From assembly GCA_029216955.1 (NCBI GenBank), contig JANAVB010004046.1:1-64000 (forward strand): DNA of 64,000 nucleotides, read 5' to 3'. The notes beneath the pieces are model-generated. The model saw nothing but the letters and a program-made list of their open reading frames with translations, had not been told where the DNA came from and ran no database searches. Every line of letters starts with the position of its first letter. Position 1 is the stretch's first letter. The stretch comes from Iris pallida (lineage: Eukaryota; Streptophyta; Magnoliopsida; Asparagales; Iridaceae). The translations under genes and the position numbers were made by a program. This document shows, piece by piece, positions 23,363-34,867 of the stretch.

Positions 23363-25435
23363 ATAGTAGACCCATAAATAGGAAAAGGATTCCAGGAAGA
23401 CTCTGTGATCATAAGAGTATATGTCACAAGTGATCGAAGAATCAATGAAGCATAGTGATACGCTATGTAAGTAAAACGCACAGAACATAGAGTACCCGAT
23501 GCTCCCTAAGGATAACATCTCAAGAAGGGATCCATATAGTACCAATCCGTGTGGCCAACGTGACAGTACAAGTAAAGTAATCTACTGCAGGAAATAGTTC
23601 TAAGCAGGATATGAAATGATCAGAGAATATACTCGCCTGGTATCTGAGTTTCCAACTGAAAAGTACTGTCCGAGGAGTGGTATCTGGCTCATATTAGAAC
23701 AACACAAGTCACAACAAGTCCAAAATGATAAAATAAAGCTCTACCATGCATTCTACATGAATCTAGGTCAAACTAGGCCAATGTCAACTCTTGGTCAACT
23801 CTGGTCAACCCTAAAAGTCAAACTAGGTCAACTATGGTCAAACTAGGTCAAACAAGTCCACACTAGGTCAAACTAGTATAACAAGTCTATTCTAGGTCTA
23901 GTAAAGCTATACAAGCCCAATCTAGGCCTGTTAGTCAAACAGACTCACATACAGGCCATAGGCTATAGCATGCCTATAGGCCATCACTAACACATTCACC
24001 TGTCAAATCTAAGTCGAAAACCTAACACTCTTGATATATACATTGTAATCTAGCCATAACCCATATATATATGTAATACATATATATGGTTCACATACAA
24101 GTTATATGTATATGATACTTATATATATAAACTAACATAGCCTATAAACCCATTGCAAATAGCTATATTAGATACCTATATGATACACAAACCATATAAT
24201 ATCACATATAGACATATCACATTATATGTATATACACTACATTATATATATATATATACAATAGGATATATAGAGAGGGGATAAACTCAAGTGTCCATGT
24301 GTATGTGTGTGTGTGGTGTCTACATGTGTGTGGATGTATGCATGAGGGTTTGTGTGTAGGAAACAATATAGGACAGTAAAGAGAGGGAGGAAAGGGTGTG
24401 TGTGTATGTGAGAGAGGATAATTGTGTGAGTGAAGTGAGAGGGAAAACTGTGAAGAGTGTGTGGGTGAGAGAGGCAAATGTGTGTGTGTATAAGAGTGTG
24501 GAGAGAAGAGGGTGCAATGGTGTGTGTGGTGCTCAGTCCCAAAACTGGACAGTGGGGAGTGGGGGAAAAACCAGTGTACAGTTCAGTCTTAGGAACAATA
24601 GGAAAGGAAACGAAATCATTCACTAACAATAGTTTCAGTTTTAGAAAAAAATAGGAAGGAAAGGAAATCAGTTTTTTTTCAGGTTCAACTACAGTCCATA
24701 TCAGGACTTCCTGAACTTCCCCTTCTCAGGAATGACTGACATTCCTAACAGTTAATGAATTTAGCAACATTTTATTTACTAGGAATCTCAGAGAAATCTC
24801 AGTTAATGATGTATGAACAACTAAAAATCTCAGGAAAACAAATACACATTCCAATACCAATTCAAACAATTTCGAATCTCATTTCAGTTTTTTGTAAAAC
24901 AGTCCAACCATTCCATTTGCATTCGAACTCAAGACTCATCAATATCATCCCAAACTCACACACAGGTAAATAACTAATAGGAGAGCAAGTTAGGGGTTTG
25001 AATATGTGACTTAACAGCACTTAAATCACCCAAAATAACTTGACAAAACTCATACTAAAAACTGGAAAAATCACAGTGAAAAACCTGTATCAGAAAAATT
25101 AAGGAAATGGAAATTAATCATCAAATTCAAACTAAATCAAGCTATTAATGGTTGGTAATGTACATACAACATGTGCTCGTGTCATATGATGTGTTTGTGT
25201 CCCAGCAAGAGGACACAAACGTGTCCAATCGATATAAAAATCCAAACAGTGTACTGAGATACTGTGGAGTGTGCACAGGCTCGTGCGCGTGTGCACGCGT
25301 GTCGTGCACTCGACATGACACGAGTGGGGTCGTGTCCTCGTATAGGGTAGTTTGCCTAGGGTCCAGCTAGGTCTGTGTCACCCTGAATCAGGTCCTAGCG
25401 TGTCGTGTTCTGACATCTAAAGCCGTGTCAGTGGC

Positions 25436-25669
25436 TCAAAACACACTGTGTGCAGAACAATGTAAGACCAATGCACGATTGATATCTCTCCAACCCGACC
25501 ACGAAATCTCGTGAAACTTGGGGAGAGTGATGACAGTGGGTGCCCCAATGTCCCCACGAAATTTTGTGTCAAGACACGCCATGTCGTGTCCTGTGGAGAC
25601 CCCGATAGGAAGAGGATCCGCCAGGCCGCACGCGGGGCCGTGTTCGCGAGTCCATTGCGACTCGAACAC
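25436..25669 (-). CDS. Conserved sense reading frame inside LTR C (unknown)
   Basis: 77 codons, with a matching frame in the other LTR (33658-33891). The central part (TGHDMACLDTKFRGDIGAP, then PKFHEI) resembles the frame in LTR D at 35006-34868 (VGHDTVFYDTKLGEHQGA, then TKFEA) and an open stretch in LTR A near 590-700 (GHDT, TKLG, TKF). No known domain. It may be a small protein or only conserved LTR sequence. Confidence 0.3.
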   Translation of the reverse strand: MFESQWTREHGPACGLADPLPIGVSTGHDMACLDTKFRGDIGAPTVITLPKFHEISWSGWRDINRALVLHCSAHSVF

Positions 25670-26186
25670 GACTCGAAACCACCCCAGGAATTCGAAATCA
25701 TGTAAGTGACATCAAAACATAATTTTTCATTCAGAAATTATTCGAAAATAACACAAAATAATCCACAGTGGCATTCTCACAAACACAAGGACTGGTGCAC
25801 TGATACGTGTCATGTTTGGACACGAAAGGACACGAAAACCTAGGGTTTCCTATTCCTACTGTAATATTAGGTCTAGGGCTCCCTATTGATGCAAAAATCT
25901 CAGGATTCTATGGTGTGGATAGAGAGTTACCTCAATGTATCAAAACTCTCAAAAAGCTCTAATGAATGATGTTCTCCTTGATGGTGAAACTCCTCCAAAT
26001 TGATAGAAAACTGAGAACAACCAATTCCAACAGCAAGAAAACAATAATTAGAACCTATTGCAACTTGTTTGGATTAAAAAGGAGGAAAAATAGATTTTTT
26101 AGGGATTTTTGAACATGGGGACTCACCTCTTTCTTCTCTTGTAATAAATTCCTAAGGAAGAAGCTAGCCCTAGATTTTAGGAGAGA

Positions 26187-26193
26187 TTAAATA
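26187..26193 (-). promoter_or_regulatory. Putative TATA box of C 3' LTR
   Basis: TATTTAA on the minus strand, with the equivalent at 34409-34415 in the 5' LTR. It lies about 440 bases inside the LTR edge and 290 bases downstream of the W-box module. Confidence 0.45.
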
Positions 26194-26475
26194 GTGAGGG
26201 AATCCCTAGGTTGGCTGGACAAAATGTTAGGGTTGTTAATTTTGGGCTTTGGGCCAAGTCACATAGGCTATGGCTAAGTTGTTTTATTAAATGGTTAAAA
26301 CCATAAGTCATGACTTATGAAGTCTTAAGCCATATTAGCCTAAACAACTCCAAATCACTCCTAACTAGTTCCAATGACTTAAACCTCATTAAATTAGGTC
26401 AAACCAAGGTTACTTAACCTAACTAAGTGGCCATAACCTAGATTAGTCACTAGGTTAGTCTTCTAGTCAACACAA

Positions 26476-26487
26476 GTCAAAGTCAAC
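26476..26487 (-). promoter_or_regulatory. W-box-like module in C LTR
   Basis: GTTGACTTTGAC on the minus strand, two TTGAC cores; the copy in the 5' LTR is at 34698-34709 and the one in D at 35790-35801. Confidence 0.4.
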
Positions 26488-26630
26488 TATAGGCCAAAAA
26501 TCAATTATCCTAAAAATCACCAAAAATCATATTAATTCTAATAAATCATAATAATACATAATAATTCCAAAAATTCCCAAAATTTAAAAAATGACCAAAA
26601 TACTCCCAAGCTAGAAAAGTGGTAGTGACA

Positions 26631-26645
26631 AATCTACCCTCCTTA
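26631..26645 (-). promoter_or_regulatory. Polypurine tract of element C
   Basis: AAGGAGGGTAGATT on the minus strand directly before the 3' LTR, preceded by AATTTCGAGGACGAAATTCT, the same arrangement as in B and E. Confidence 0.85.
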
Positions 26646-26709
26646 AAAGAATTTCGTCCTCGAAATTGAAAGGCAAAATACATCTGATGAGAAGGATAGA
26701 AAGCATACC

Positions 26710-28242
26710 TCACGGTTCAAAAAGATAAGGGTAGCGCTCGCACATCTCATCCTCCCGCTCCCAGGTAGACTCTCCTGGAGAATGATGCCTCCATGCGACA
26801 CGTACCAAGGGTATCACCTGGTTCCTCAGAACCTTTTCCCGTTGATCCAGAATCTCCACTGGCTGCTCTGGATAGCTGAGAGAAGGCCCAACCTCTATCT
26901 CTGAATGATCGAGCACATGGCTAGGGTCAGCCACGTACTGCCTCAACTGTGATACATAAAATACGTTGTGGACCCCCACTAGTACAGGCGGCAAGTCTAG
27001 CCTGTATGCAACGTCACCGACTCTCCCGCTGATAACGAAAGGGCCGATGAAGCACGTGCTAAGCTTCCCGTCTCCACCGAAACGTATCGTACCACGAGTC
27101 GAAGATATCCTCAAGAAAACCTGGTCTCCGACCTAATCACAAGCAAGGTCTCAATTAATTATAATAAGCAAACATGATTATTAAAACACAAACAATCAAA
27201 CCTAAACTAATCCTACTCTAATCTATACCTCAAACTCCAAGGGCCTCCGGTGGCTATCGGCCCAGTGCCGATGTCTGTCCTGCACCACGCGAAGTCTGTC
27301 CCTGATGAGCTTCACCTTCTCGGCCGCATCAACAACCATCTCTGGCCCCAGTAAAGCTCGCTCGCCAACATCATCCCAGGATAAGGGTGTATGGCACCTA
27401 CGCCCGTACAGAGCCTCGAAAGGTGACATCTCAATGTTGGCCTGGTAACTATTGTTGTAAGCAAACTCCACCAAATAAAGATAATCCTTCCAAGAACCTC
27501 TAAAGTCTAGGACGCACGTCCATAGCATATCCTCAAGGGTCTGAATAGTCTGCTCTGACTGTCCGTCCATGTGGGGGTAGTATGCAGTACTAAACTTGAG
27601 CTGAGTGCCCAAGCTGGTCTGCAGACTCCTCTAGAAATGGAAAGTAAAACGGCTATCCCGATCTGAGACGATACTGACTGGAACCCCGTAAATCCTGACT
27701 ATCTGCCGCATATACATCTCCGCCAGCCTCTCAGTAGACGTACCCACCTTGAATGGCAAGAAGTAGGCTGATTTGGTCAACCTGTCAACGACGACCCAAT
27801 TCACGTCTTTTCCTCCTGGTGTGCACGGCAATCCTGATACGAAGTCCATAGTGATATGCTCCCATTTTCACTCGGGAATGGGCAGCGTCTGCAACAATCC
27901 ACCGGGCCTCTGCCTCTCTACCTTGACCTGCTGACAGACCAAGCATCTAGCCACAAAGCGAGCCATCTCCCGCTTCATTCCTGACCACCAAACATGCTTC
28001 CTCAGATCTCGGTACATCTTGTTGGCACCCGGGTGTATGGAGTACTGAGATCTGTGGGCCTCCTGCATAACCTGCTCTTTGAGATCTCTACTGGGCACAC
28101 ATAACCTGGAACCGTGCCTCAAGGCACCATCCTTTGCAAGAGAAAACTTGCCCTCCAGTAATCCTGCTCGAACCTGCTCTCGGAGACACCGCAGAGCAAC
28201 GTCCTCAAACTGTGCCGACTTGATCCTCTCTACCAAATCTGA
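26710..28242 (-). pseudogene. Element C integrase with an intron and chromodomain-like tail
   Basis: The frame from 28236 runs through the zinc-binding region (ending [14 protein letters not shown]), the core ([45 protein letters not shown]; catalytic residues retained) and RRPLEFE. A 96-base GT-AG intron follows (27133-27228), then VGDQVFLRISSTRGTIRF, GVHNVFYVSQLRQYVADPSH and the end VRVAWRHHSPGESTWERED with YPYLFEP. Stops at about 28242, 27866 and 27627 (after TFHF, where relatives have W) break it. The chromodomain-like tail is thought to direct insertion into heterochromatin. Confidence 0.9.
27133..27228 (-). other. Spliceosomal-type intron in element C integrase
   Basis: Minus-strand GTATAG at the start and TGTGATTAG at the end, 96 bases and AT-rich, phase 0 between LEFE and VGDQ. 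Without removal the frame meets a stop after EFEV. Elements A and B run through this point without an insertion; E has an intron at exactly this codon. Splicing is inferred, not shown. Confidence 0.75.
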
Positions 28243-29755
28243 CTAGATCTGCATCCCCCATAGCTGTATCTGTACTCCAGGCACGATCACCTCAATCCTA
28301 AGGCTCTCCAAGTCGGCAATCAAATGTCGATCCATGGTCAAACACATGGCTGTCGGATACCTACTCAAGGCATTGGCAACCACGTTGGCCTTCCCTGGAT
28401 GATACTGCAGTACAATGTCGAAGTCCTTCATCAACTCCAACCATCTGTGCTGCCTCATGTTCAACTCCTTCTGAGTGAACACATACTTTAAGCTCTTGTG
28501 ATCTGTGAAGATCTCTACCCTCTCACCATACAGATAATGCTTCCACAGCTTCAGAGCAAATATCACTGCTGCCAGCTCCAGGTCGTGGGTAGGGTAGTTC
28601 TTCTCATGGGGACGCAATTTCCTAGAAGCATAGGGAATCACCTTTCCGTGCTGCTGCAACACACAATCCAGCCCCTTCCCTGAAGCATCACTATAAATAG
28701 TGAAACCACTCGATCCTGAAGGCAATGTCAGAATCGGAGCTGTCGTAAGCCGCTTCTTCAACTCATCAAAAGCTGTCTGACACTCCTCTGACCAAACATA
28801 CTCAGCATCCTTCCGGGTCAACCGTGTCAACGGCTCTGTAACCGGGGAGAAACCTTGCACAAATCCCCGATAATATCCTGCTAGCCCCAGGAAATTAACT
28901 CCTGATCTCTGCAACTGAAGTCGGCGCAGCCCATGCCTCGACTGCTACAATCTTCTTGGGGTCAACTGAGATACCATCTCCAGTCACAATGTGCCCCAAG
29001 AAGTCCACCCGGTCTAAGAAAAACTCACACTTGGAGAGTTTTCCATAAAGCTGCTCCTTCCTGAGAATCTTCAGCACTAGCCGCAGATGCTCCTCATGCT
29101 CCTCCTCAGTCTTGGAATATATCAAGATATCGTCAATAAACACCACCACAAACTGATCCAGATACTGGTGGAACACCTTGTTCATAAGGTTCATAAACAC
29201 TGCTGGTGCATTGGTTAGCCCAAACGGCATAACCAAAAACTCGAACTGCCTGTACCGCGTCCTGAAAGCGGTCTTGGGAATATCCTCCCCCTTCACCTTC
29301 ACCTGGTGATATCCCGACCTCAGATCAATCTTGGAAAATACCCGAGCTCCGCTCAACTGGTCAAATAGATCGTCGATCCGCGGCATTGGGTATTTGTTCT
29401 TGATCGTGAGGTTGTAGAGTGCCCTATAGTCAATACACATGCGTACTGACCCATCCTTCTTCGGTACGAACAACACTGGTGCTCCCCATGGCGACGAACT
29501 CGAGCGGATGAAGCCCTTGTCCTGTAGCTCATCCACCTACTTCTTCAGCTCCACCAGCTCACTGTTGTTCACCCGATAGACATGCTGAGAGATGGGTTCC
29601 GCTCCTGGAACCAAGTCTATCGAGAACTCTATGTCTCTGTCTGGTGGCAATCCCGGCAACTCCTCTGGGAAAACATCTATGTACTTTGCAATCAAGGGGT
29701 GTGGAATCGCCTGCTCCTCAACCGAGACTCCACAGAAGACTCCCTTGGACTAGGG
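28243..29755 (-). pseudogene. Element C RT and RNase H
   Basis: RT starts after a deletion junction (GVSVEEQAIPHPL, then [20 protein letters not shown]) and contains [48 protein letters not shown] and the catalytic FIDDI. A stop replaces glutamine near 29538. A frameshift near 28905 separates RT from [15 protein letters not shown] and RNase H ([47 protein letters not shown]). Only few lesions, so it is relatively young. Confidence 0.9.
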
Positions 29756-30422
29756 CCTCGAACTGGGTCTCGAGGGCTCCTAGTGCTGCGTCTGGAAAGA
29801 ACTTCTCCTTGAACAGCTTCTTGAATGTTGCCCAAGTCTGTCCTGCTGTGCCGACCCTCGGGTCGGTCTGGTACCAGGTACGGGCCAGATCCTGCATCAT
29901 ACTGGCCGCTGCCTCTATCTGGAGCCTCGTCGGAATCTCAACCAGCCTGATGATCTCCTCTATATGCTCGATCCACTCATCGACATACATGATCCCCTCT
30001 GTCCCTCGGAAGTCTCTGGAAGTCCTGGATGCCCTTCTCCCGCGGCTGATGCGGCTATGGGGCTGCCGCTGGCTGAGCTATGACCCTCTCTACTGCTGTC
30101 ACTGCCAGCTCAATGTCCCGAGTGAGCTCTGTCGTCTGCCTCTGCTGCTGGGTCTGCTGACCCTCCATGTACTGCCGAAAGAAGGCTGGTAGCTGCACTG
30201 CATCCACTATCCCTGAGGTGGCTGCTGGTAAGGATCCTCTGGGAGAACTCGGTCCTGCCTTCCTGCCGGTGGAAGCATACCCCCTACTGCTGCTGCCGGG
30301 GCCTCAATACGAGCAAAGGTGGCAGGAGCTGCAGTCCCCTGGCCCTGCTGTACTAGCTGGGAGGTAGCAGTCCCCTCCATAGCATCGTCATGAATGGTAC
30401 GCTGCGATCGAGTCTCTACCAT
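29756..30422 (-). pseudogene. Element C gag, truncated
   Basis: Begins MVETRSQRTIHDDAMEG at 30422. After frame changes near 30207 and 30000 it continues as MYVDEWIEHIEEIIRLVEI, LARTWYQTDPRVG and FKEKFFPDAALGALETQF, the gag domain. It then joins sequence just upstream of RT near 29755. The zinc knuckles and the protease are missing. Confidence 0.8.
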
Positions 30423-30642
30423 CCTGAAGATAGATAAACAAGAGTATCAATTTCTGAGAAAGAAGCGATATAACAAAGGCGGACAATTAAAATTCAAAAT
30501 GATCAGCTAAAAATAAGGATTTAGATGGCAATAAAAGAATTTTTTCTAATGTGATCGAGTACCTAAAAAAATTTTATTGTCCTATATCCTACTGCAGGCT
30601 GTAGTGATACTCTAATTCGAATACCACTACACTTTTAATCTT

Positions 30643-30660
30643 GACCTGCATGGGCCACCA
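30643..30660 (-). promoter_or_regulatory. Post-LTR motif of element C (possible primer site)
   Basis: TGGTGGCCCATGCAGGTC on the minus strand, nine bases after the 5' LTR, identical to that of B. Confidence 0.5.
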
Positions 30661-30669
30661 CTAAAAACG

Positions 30670-33600
30670 TGTCACGACCCGCACCCTAGAGTTAGGGCAC
30701 GAGACGTGGGTACGTCCAGCCTACGCCGCAGTGTCGGCGATAGAACGCTGTCCTAGGTCACAACATCTAGCAATATAAAGCTTAAATAGTTTATACTCCC
30801 CGAATGGGGGTGACATGATAAAAGTAGACTCAATCACAACTAAGGAAGAAGAAGCACGATATGATATAAAACTCAAGGAAAAACAGATAATAACATAGCT
30901 GATAGATAGATAAATGAAACTGCTGAAATGAAAGAAAATCCCAAGTACATCAGAAAGTCTAAGTGTCTAAGATAATACAAATCCCAGATCCCAAGTATCA
31001 ATAAGTACAATCATCCATGAAATACTGAAATGAAAGCATCATAGTCTAAGGGTGTGTCATCCACAGCTAGTGAGGCCTGCTGATGGTCCAGGTCCAATAT
31101 CTCATCTAAGGTGGCACCGTAATAGGTATCCACACCAGCCTCCTCCTCGTCCTCTGTAATATTTTCCAGAGGTCCAGTCAGGACAGGAGCGAGTACAGTA
31201 CATCTCAACAGTTCATAGCAGGTTAGAAGATATAATCATGCAGTAAAGTAAGATATAGGTACTGAAAGAAGTGCAGTATGTAAACAGAGAGAGAAAGCTG
31301 TAATAGAAATATCAACAATATATAGAGAACTAACATGTGGCTAGTGAGTCAGAGTACAACATGGACATGTAAATGGCATGGGATGATTCTGATGCTACAC
31401 TATGGAATGATTCTGATGCTACACTACTGGTGTATTATTCACATGTCCACTTCTACTCTTCCGTACCCCCAATCAATACACAAGGATCCAGCCAGGTTAT
31501 GTTATGATACTATGTAAGGCCCCCGAAGGGTGATAAGCCCCCGAAGGGTGGTAAGCCACCGAAAGGTGATAAGCCCCGAAGGGTGATACATAGTAGACCC
31601 ATAAATAGGATAAGGATTCCAGGAAGACTCTGTGATCATAAGAGTATATGTCACAAGTGATCGAAGAATCAATGAAGCATAGTGATACGCTATGTAAGTG
31701 AAACGCGCAGAACATAGAGTACCCGATGCTCCCTAAGGATAACATCTCAAGAAGGGATCCATATAGTACCAATCCATGTGGCCAATGTGACAGTACAAGT
31801 AAAGTAATCTACTGCAGGAAATAGTTCTAAGCAGGATATGAAATGATCAGAGAATGTACTCGCCTGGTATCTGAGTGTCCAACTGAAAAGTACTGTCCGA
31901 GGAGTGGTGTCTGGCTTCTATTAGAACAGCACAAGTCACAACAAGTCCAAAATGATAAAATAAAGCTCTACCATGCATTCTACATGAATCTAGGTCAAAC
32001 TAGGCCAAAGTCAACTCTTGGTCAACTCTGGTCAACCCTAGAAGTCAAACTAGGTCAACTATGGTCAAACTAGGTCAAACAAGTCGACACTAGGTCAAAC
32101 TAGTCTAGCAAGTCTATTCTAGGTCTAGTAAAGTTATACAAGCCCAATCTAGGCCTGTTAGTCAAACAGACTCACATACAGGCCATAGGTTATAGCATGC
32201 CTAAGGCTATCACTAACACATTCACCAGTCAAATCTAAGTCTAAAACCTAACACTCTTGATATATACATTGTAATCTAGCCATAACCCATATATATATGT
32301 AATACATATATATGGTTCACACACAAGTTATATGTATATGATACTTATATATATAAACTAACATAGCCTATAAACCCATTGTAAATAGCTATATTAGATA
32401 CCTATATGATACACAAACCATATAATATCACATATACATATATCACATTATATGTATATACACTACATTATATATATATATACAATAGGATATATAGAGA
32501 GGGGATAAACTCAAGTGTCCATGTGTATGTGTGAGTGTGTCGTGTCTACATGTGTGTGGATGTGTGCATGAGGGTTTGTGTGTTGGAAACAACATAGGAC
32601 AGTAAAGAGAGGGAGGAAAGGGTGTGTGTGTGAGAGGATAATTGTGTGAGTGAAGTGAGAGGGAAAACTGTGAAGAGTGTGAGGGTGAGAGAGGCAAATG
32701 TATGTGTGTGTATAAGAGTATGGAGAGAAGAGGGTGCAATGGTGTGTGTGGTGCTCAGTCCCAAAACTGGACAGTGGGGAGTGGGGGAAAAACCAGTGTA
32801 CAGTTCAGTCTTAGGCACAATAGGAAAAGAAACCAAATCATTCACTAACAATAGTTTTAGTTTTAGAAAAAAATAGGAAGGAAAGGAAATCAGTTTTTTT
32901 TCAGGTTCAACTACAGTCCATATCAGGACTTTCTGAACTTCCCCTTCTCAGGAATGACTGACATTCCTAACAGTTAATGAATTTAGCAACATTTTATTTA
33001 CTAGGAATCTCAGAGAAATCTCAGTTAATGATGTATGAACAACTAAAAATCTCAGGAAAACAAATACACATTCCAATACCAATTCAAACAATTTCGAATC
33101 TCATTTCAGTTTTTTGTAAAACAGTCCAACCATTCCATTTGCATTCGAACTCAAGACTCATCAATATCATCCCAAACTCACACACAGGTAAATAACTAAT
33201 AGGAGAGCAAGTTAGGGGTTTGAATATGTGACTTAACAGCACTTAAATCACCCAAAATAACTTGACAAAACTCATACTAAAAACTGGAAAAATCACAGTG
33301 AAAAACCTGTATCAGAAAAATTGAGGAAATAGAAATTAATCATCAAATTCAAACTAAATCAAGCTATTAATGGTTGGTAATGTACATACAACATGTGCTC
33401 GTGTCATATGATGTGTTTGTGTCCCAGCAAGAGGACACAAACGTGTCCAATCGATATAAAAATCCAAACAGTGTACTGAGATACTGTGGAGTGTGCACAG
33501 GCTCGTGCGCGTGTGCACGCGTGTCGTGCACTCGACACGACACGAGTGGGGTCGTGTCCTCGTATAGGGTAGTTTGCCTAGGGTCCAGCTAGGTCTGTGT

Positions 33601-34862
33601 CACCCTGAATCAGGTCCTAGCGTGTCGTGTCCTGACATCTAAAGCCGTGTCAGTGGCTCAAAACACACTGTGCGCAGAACAGTGTAAGACCAATGCACGA
33701 TTGATATCTCTCCAACCCGACCACGAAATCTCGTGAAACTTGGGGAGAGTGATGACAGTGGGTGCCCCAATGTCCCCACAAAATTTTGTGTCAAGACACG
33801 CCGTGTCATGTCCTGTGGAGACCCCGATAGGCAGGGGATCCGCCAGGCCACGCGCGGGGCCGTGTCCGCGAGTCCATTGCGACTCGGACACGACTCAAAA
33901 CCACCCCAGGAATTCGAAATCATGTAAGCGACATCAAAACATAATTTTTTATTCAGAAATTATTCGAAAATAACACAAAATAATCCACAATGGCATTCTC
34001 ACAAACACAAGGACTGGTGCACTGATACGTGTCCTGTTTGGACACCAAAGGACACGAAAACCTAGGGTTTCCTATTCCTACTGTAATATTAGGTCTAGGG
34101 CTCCCTATTGATGCAAAAATCTCAGGATTCTATGGTGTGGATAGAGAGTTACCTCAATGTATCAAAACTCTCAAAAAGCTCTAATGAATGATGTTCTCCT
34201 TGATGGTGAAACTCCTCCAAATTGATAGAAAACTGAGCACAACCAATTCCAACAGCAAGAAAACAATAATTAGAACCTATTGCAACTTGTTTGGATTAAA
34301 AAGGAGGAAAAATAGATTTTCTAGGGATTTTTGAACATGGGGACTCACCTCTTTCTTCTCTTGTAATAAATTCCTAAGGAAGAGGCTAGCCCTAGATTTT
34401 AGGAGAGATTAAATAGTGGAGGAATCCCTAGGTTGGCTGGACAAAATATTAGGGTTGCTAATTTTGGGCTTTGGGCCAAGTCACATAGGCTATGGCCAAG
34501 TTGTTTTATTAAATGGTTAAAACCATAAGTCATGACTTATGAAGTCTTAAGCCATATTAGCCTAAACAACTCCAAATCACTCCTAACTAGTTCCAATGAC
34601 TTAAACCTCATTAAATTAGGTCAAACCAAGGTTACTTAACCTAACTAAGTGGCCATAACCTAGCTTAGTCACTAGGTTAGTCTTCTAGTCAACACAAGTC
34701 AAAGTCAACTATAGGCCCAAAATCAATTATCATAAAAATCACCAAAAATCACCAAAAATTATATTAATTCTAATAAATCATAATAATACATAATAATTCC
34801 AAAAATTCCCCAAATTTGAAAAATAACCAACATACCCCCAAGCTAGAAAAGTGGTAGTGGCA
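30670..34862 (-). repeat. 5' LTR of element C
   Basis: 4193 bases, starting tgtcacgacccgcaccc. The right end reads tggca where the other copy has tgaca. It is collinear with 22444-26630 throughout; for instance the open stretches 32977-33195 and 24755-24973 encode identical 72-residue products. It is followed by the target duplication cgatc. Confidence 0.95.
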
Positions 34863-34867
34863 CGATC

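Larger units (their letters stand above)
22444..26630 (-). repeat. 3' LTR of element C
   Basis: 4187 bases, starting tgtcacgactcg and ending gtagtgaca. From its left end it holds a U5 block of about 90 bases shared with D and E, an 18-bp tandem repeat (23281), GGTCAA repeats (about 23765-23880), AT-rich and GT-rich stretches (24060-24520), the GTGTC/GACAC block (25150-25690), a TATA-like site and the W-box module. Confidence 0.95.
22444..34862 (-). mobile_element. Ty3/gypsy chromovirus element C with 4.2-kb LTRs
   Basis: Long LTRs (22444-26630 and 30670-34862) flank a short 4.04-kb interior, with a perfect target duplication cgatc at 22439-22443 and 34863-34867. The LTRs are near-identical over long stretches, so this is one of the younger insertions here. 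The interior keeps a gag start, RT, RNase H and an integrase with an intron, but the end of gag, the zinc knuckles and the protease are deleted. It could only move with proteins from relatives. It is inserted in solo LTR D. Confidence 0.95.

Noticed and set aside
24217..24629. His/Thr/Ser-rich open stretches (130 codons) and their copies at 32443-32851
   Set aside because: Produced by GT/AC-rich low-complexity LTR sequence; composition only, no domain.
30608..30632. Primer site resembling TGGTATCAGAGC in the C leader (TGGTATTCGAATTAGAG on the minus strand)
   Set aside because: Poor match, over 40 bases from the LTR edge, and not shared with A, B or F.
22444..34862. Segmental duplication of about 4.2 kb (22.4-26.6 and 30.7-34.9 kb)
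   Set aside because: The two copies are the LTRs of element C: they bound gag-pol, have TG..CA ends and a perfect cgatc target duplication.
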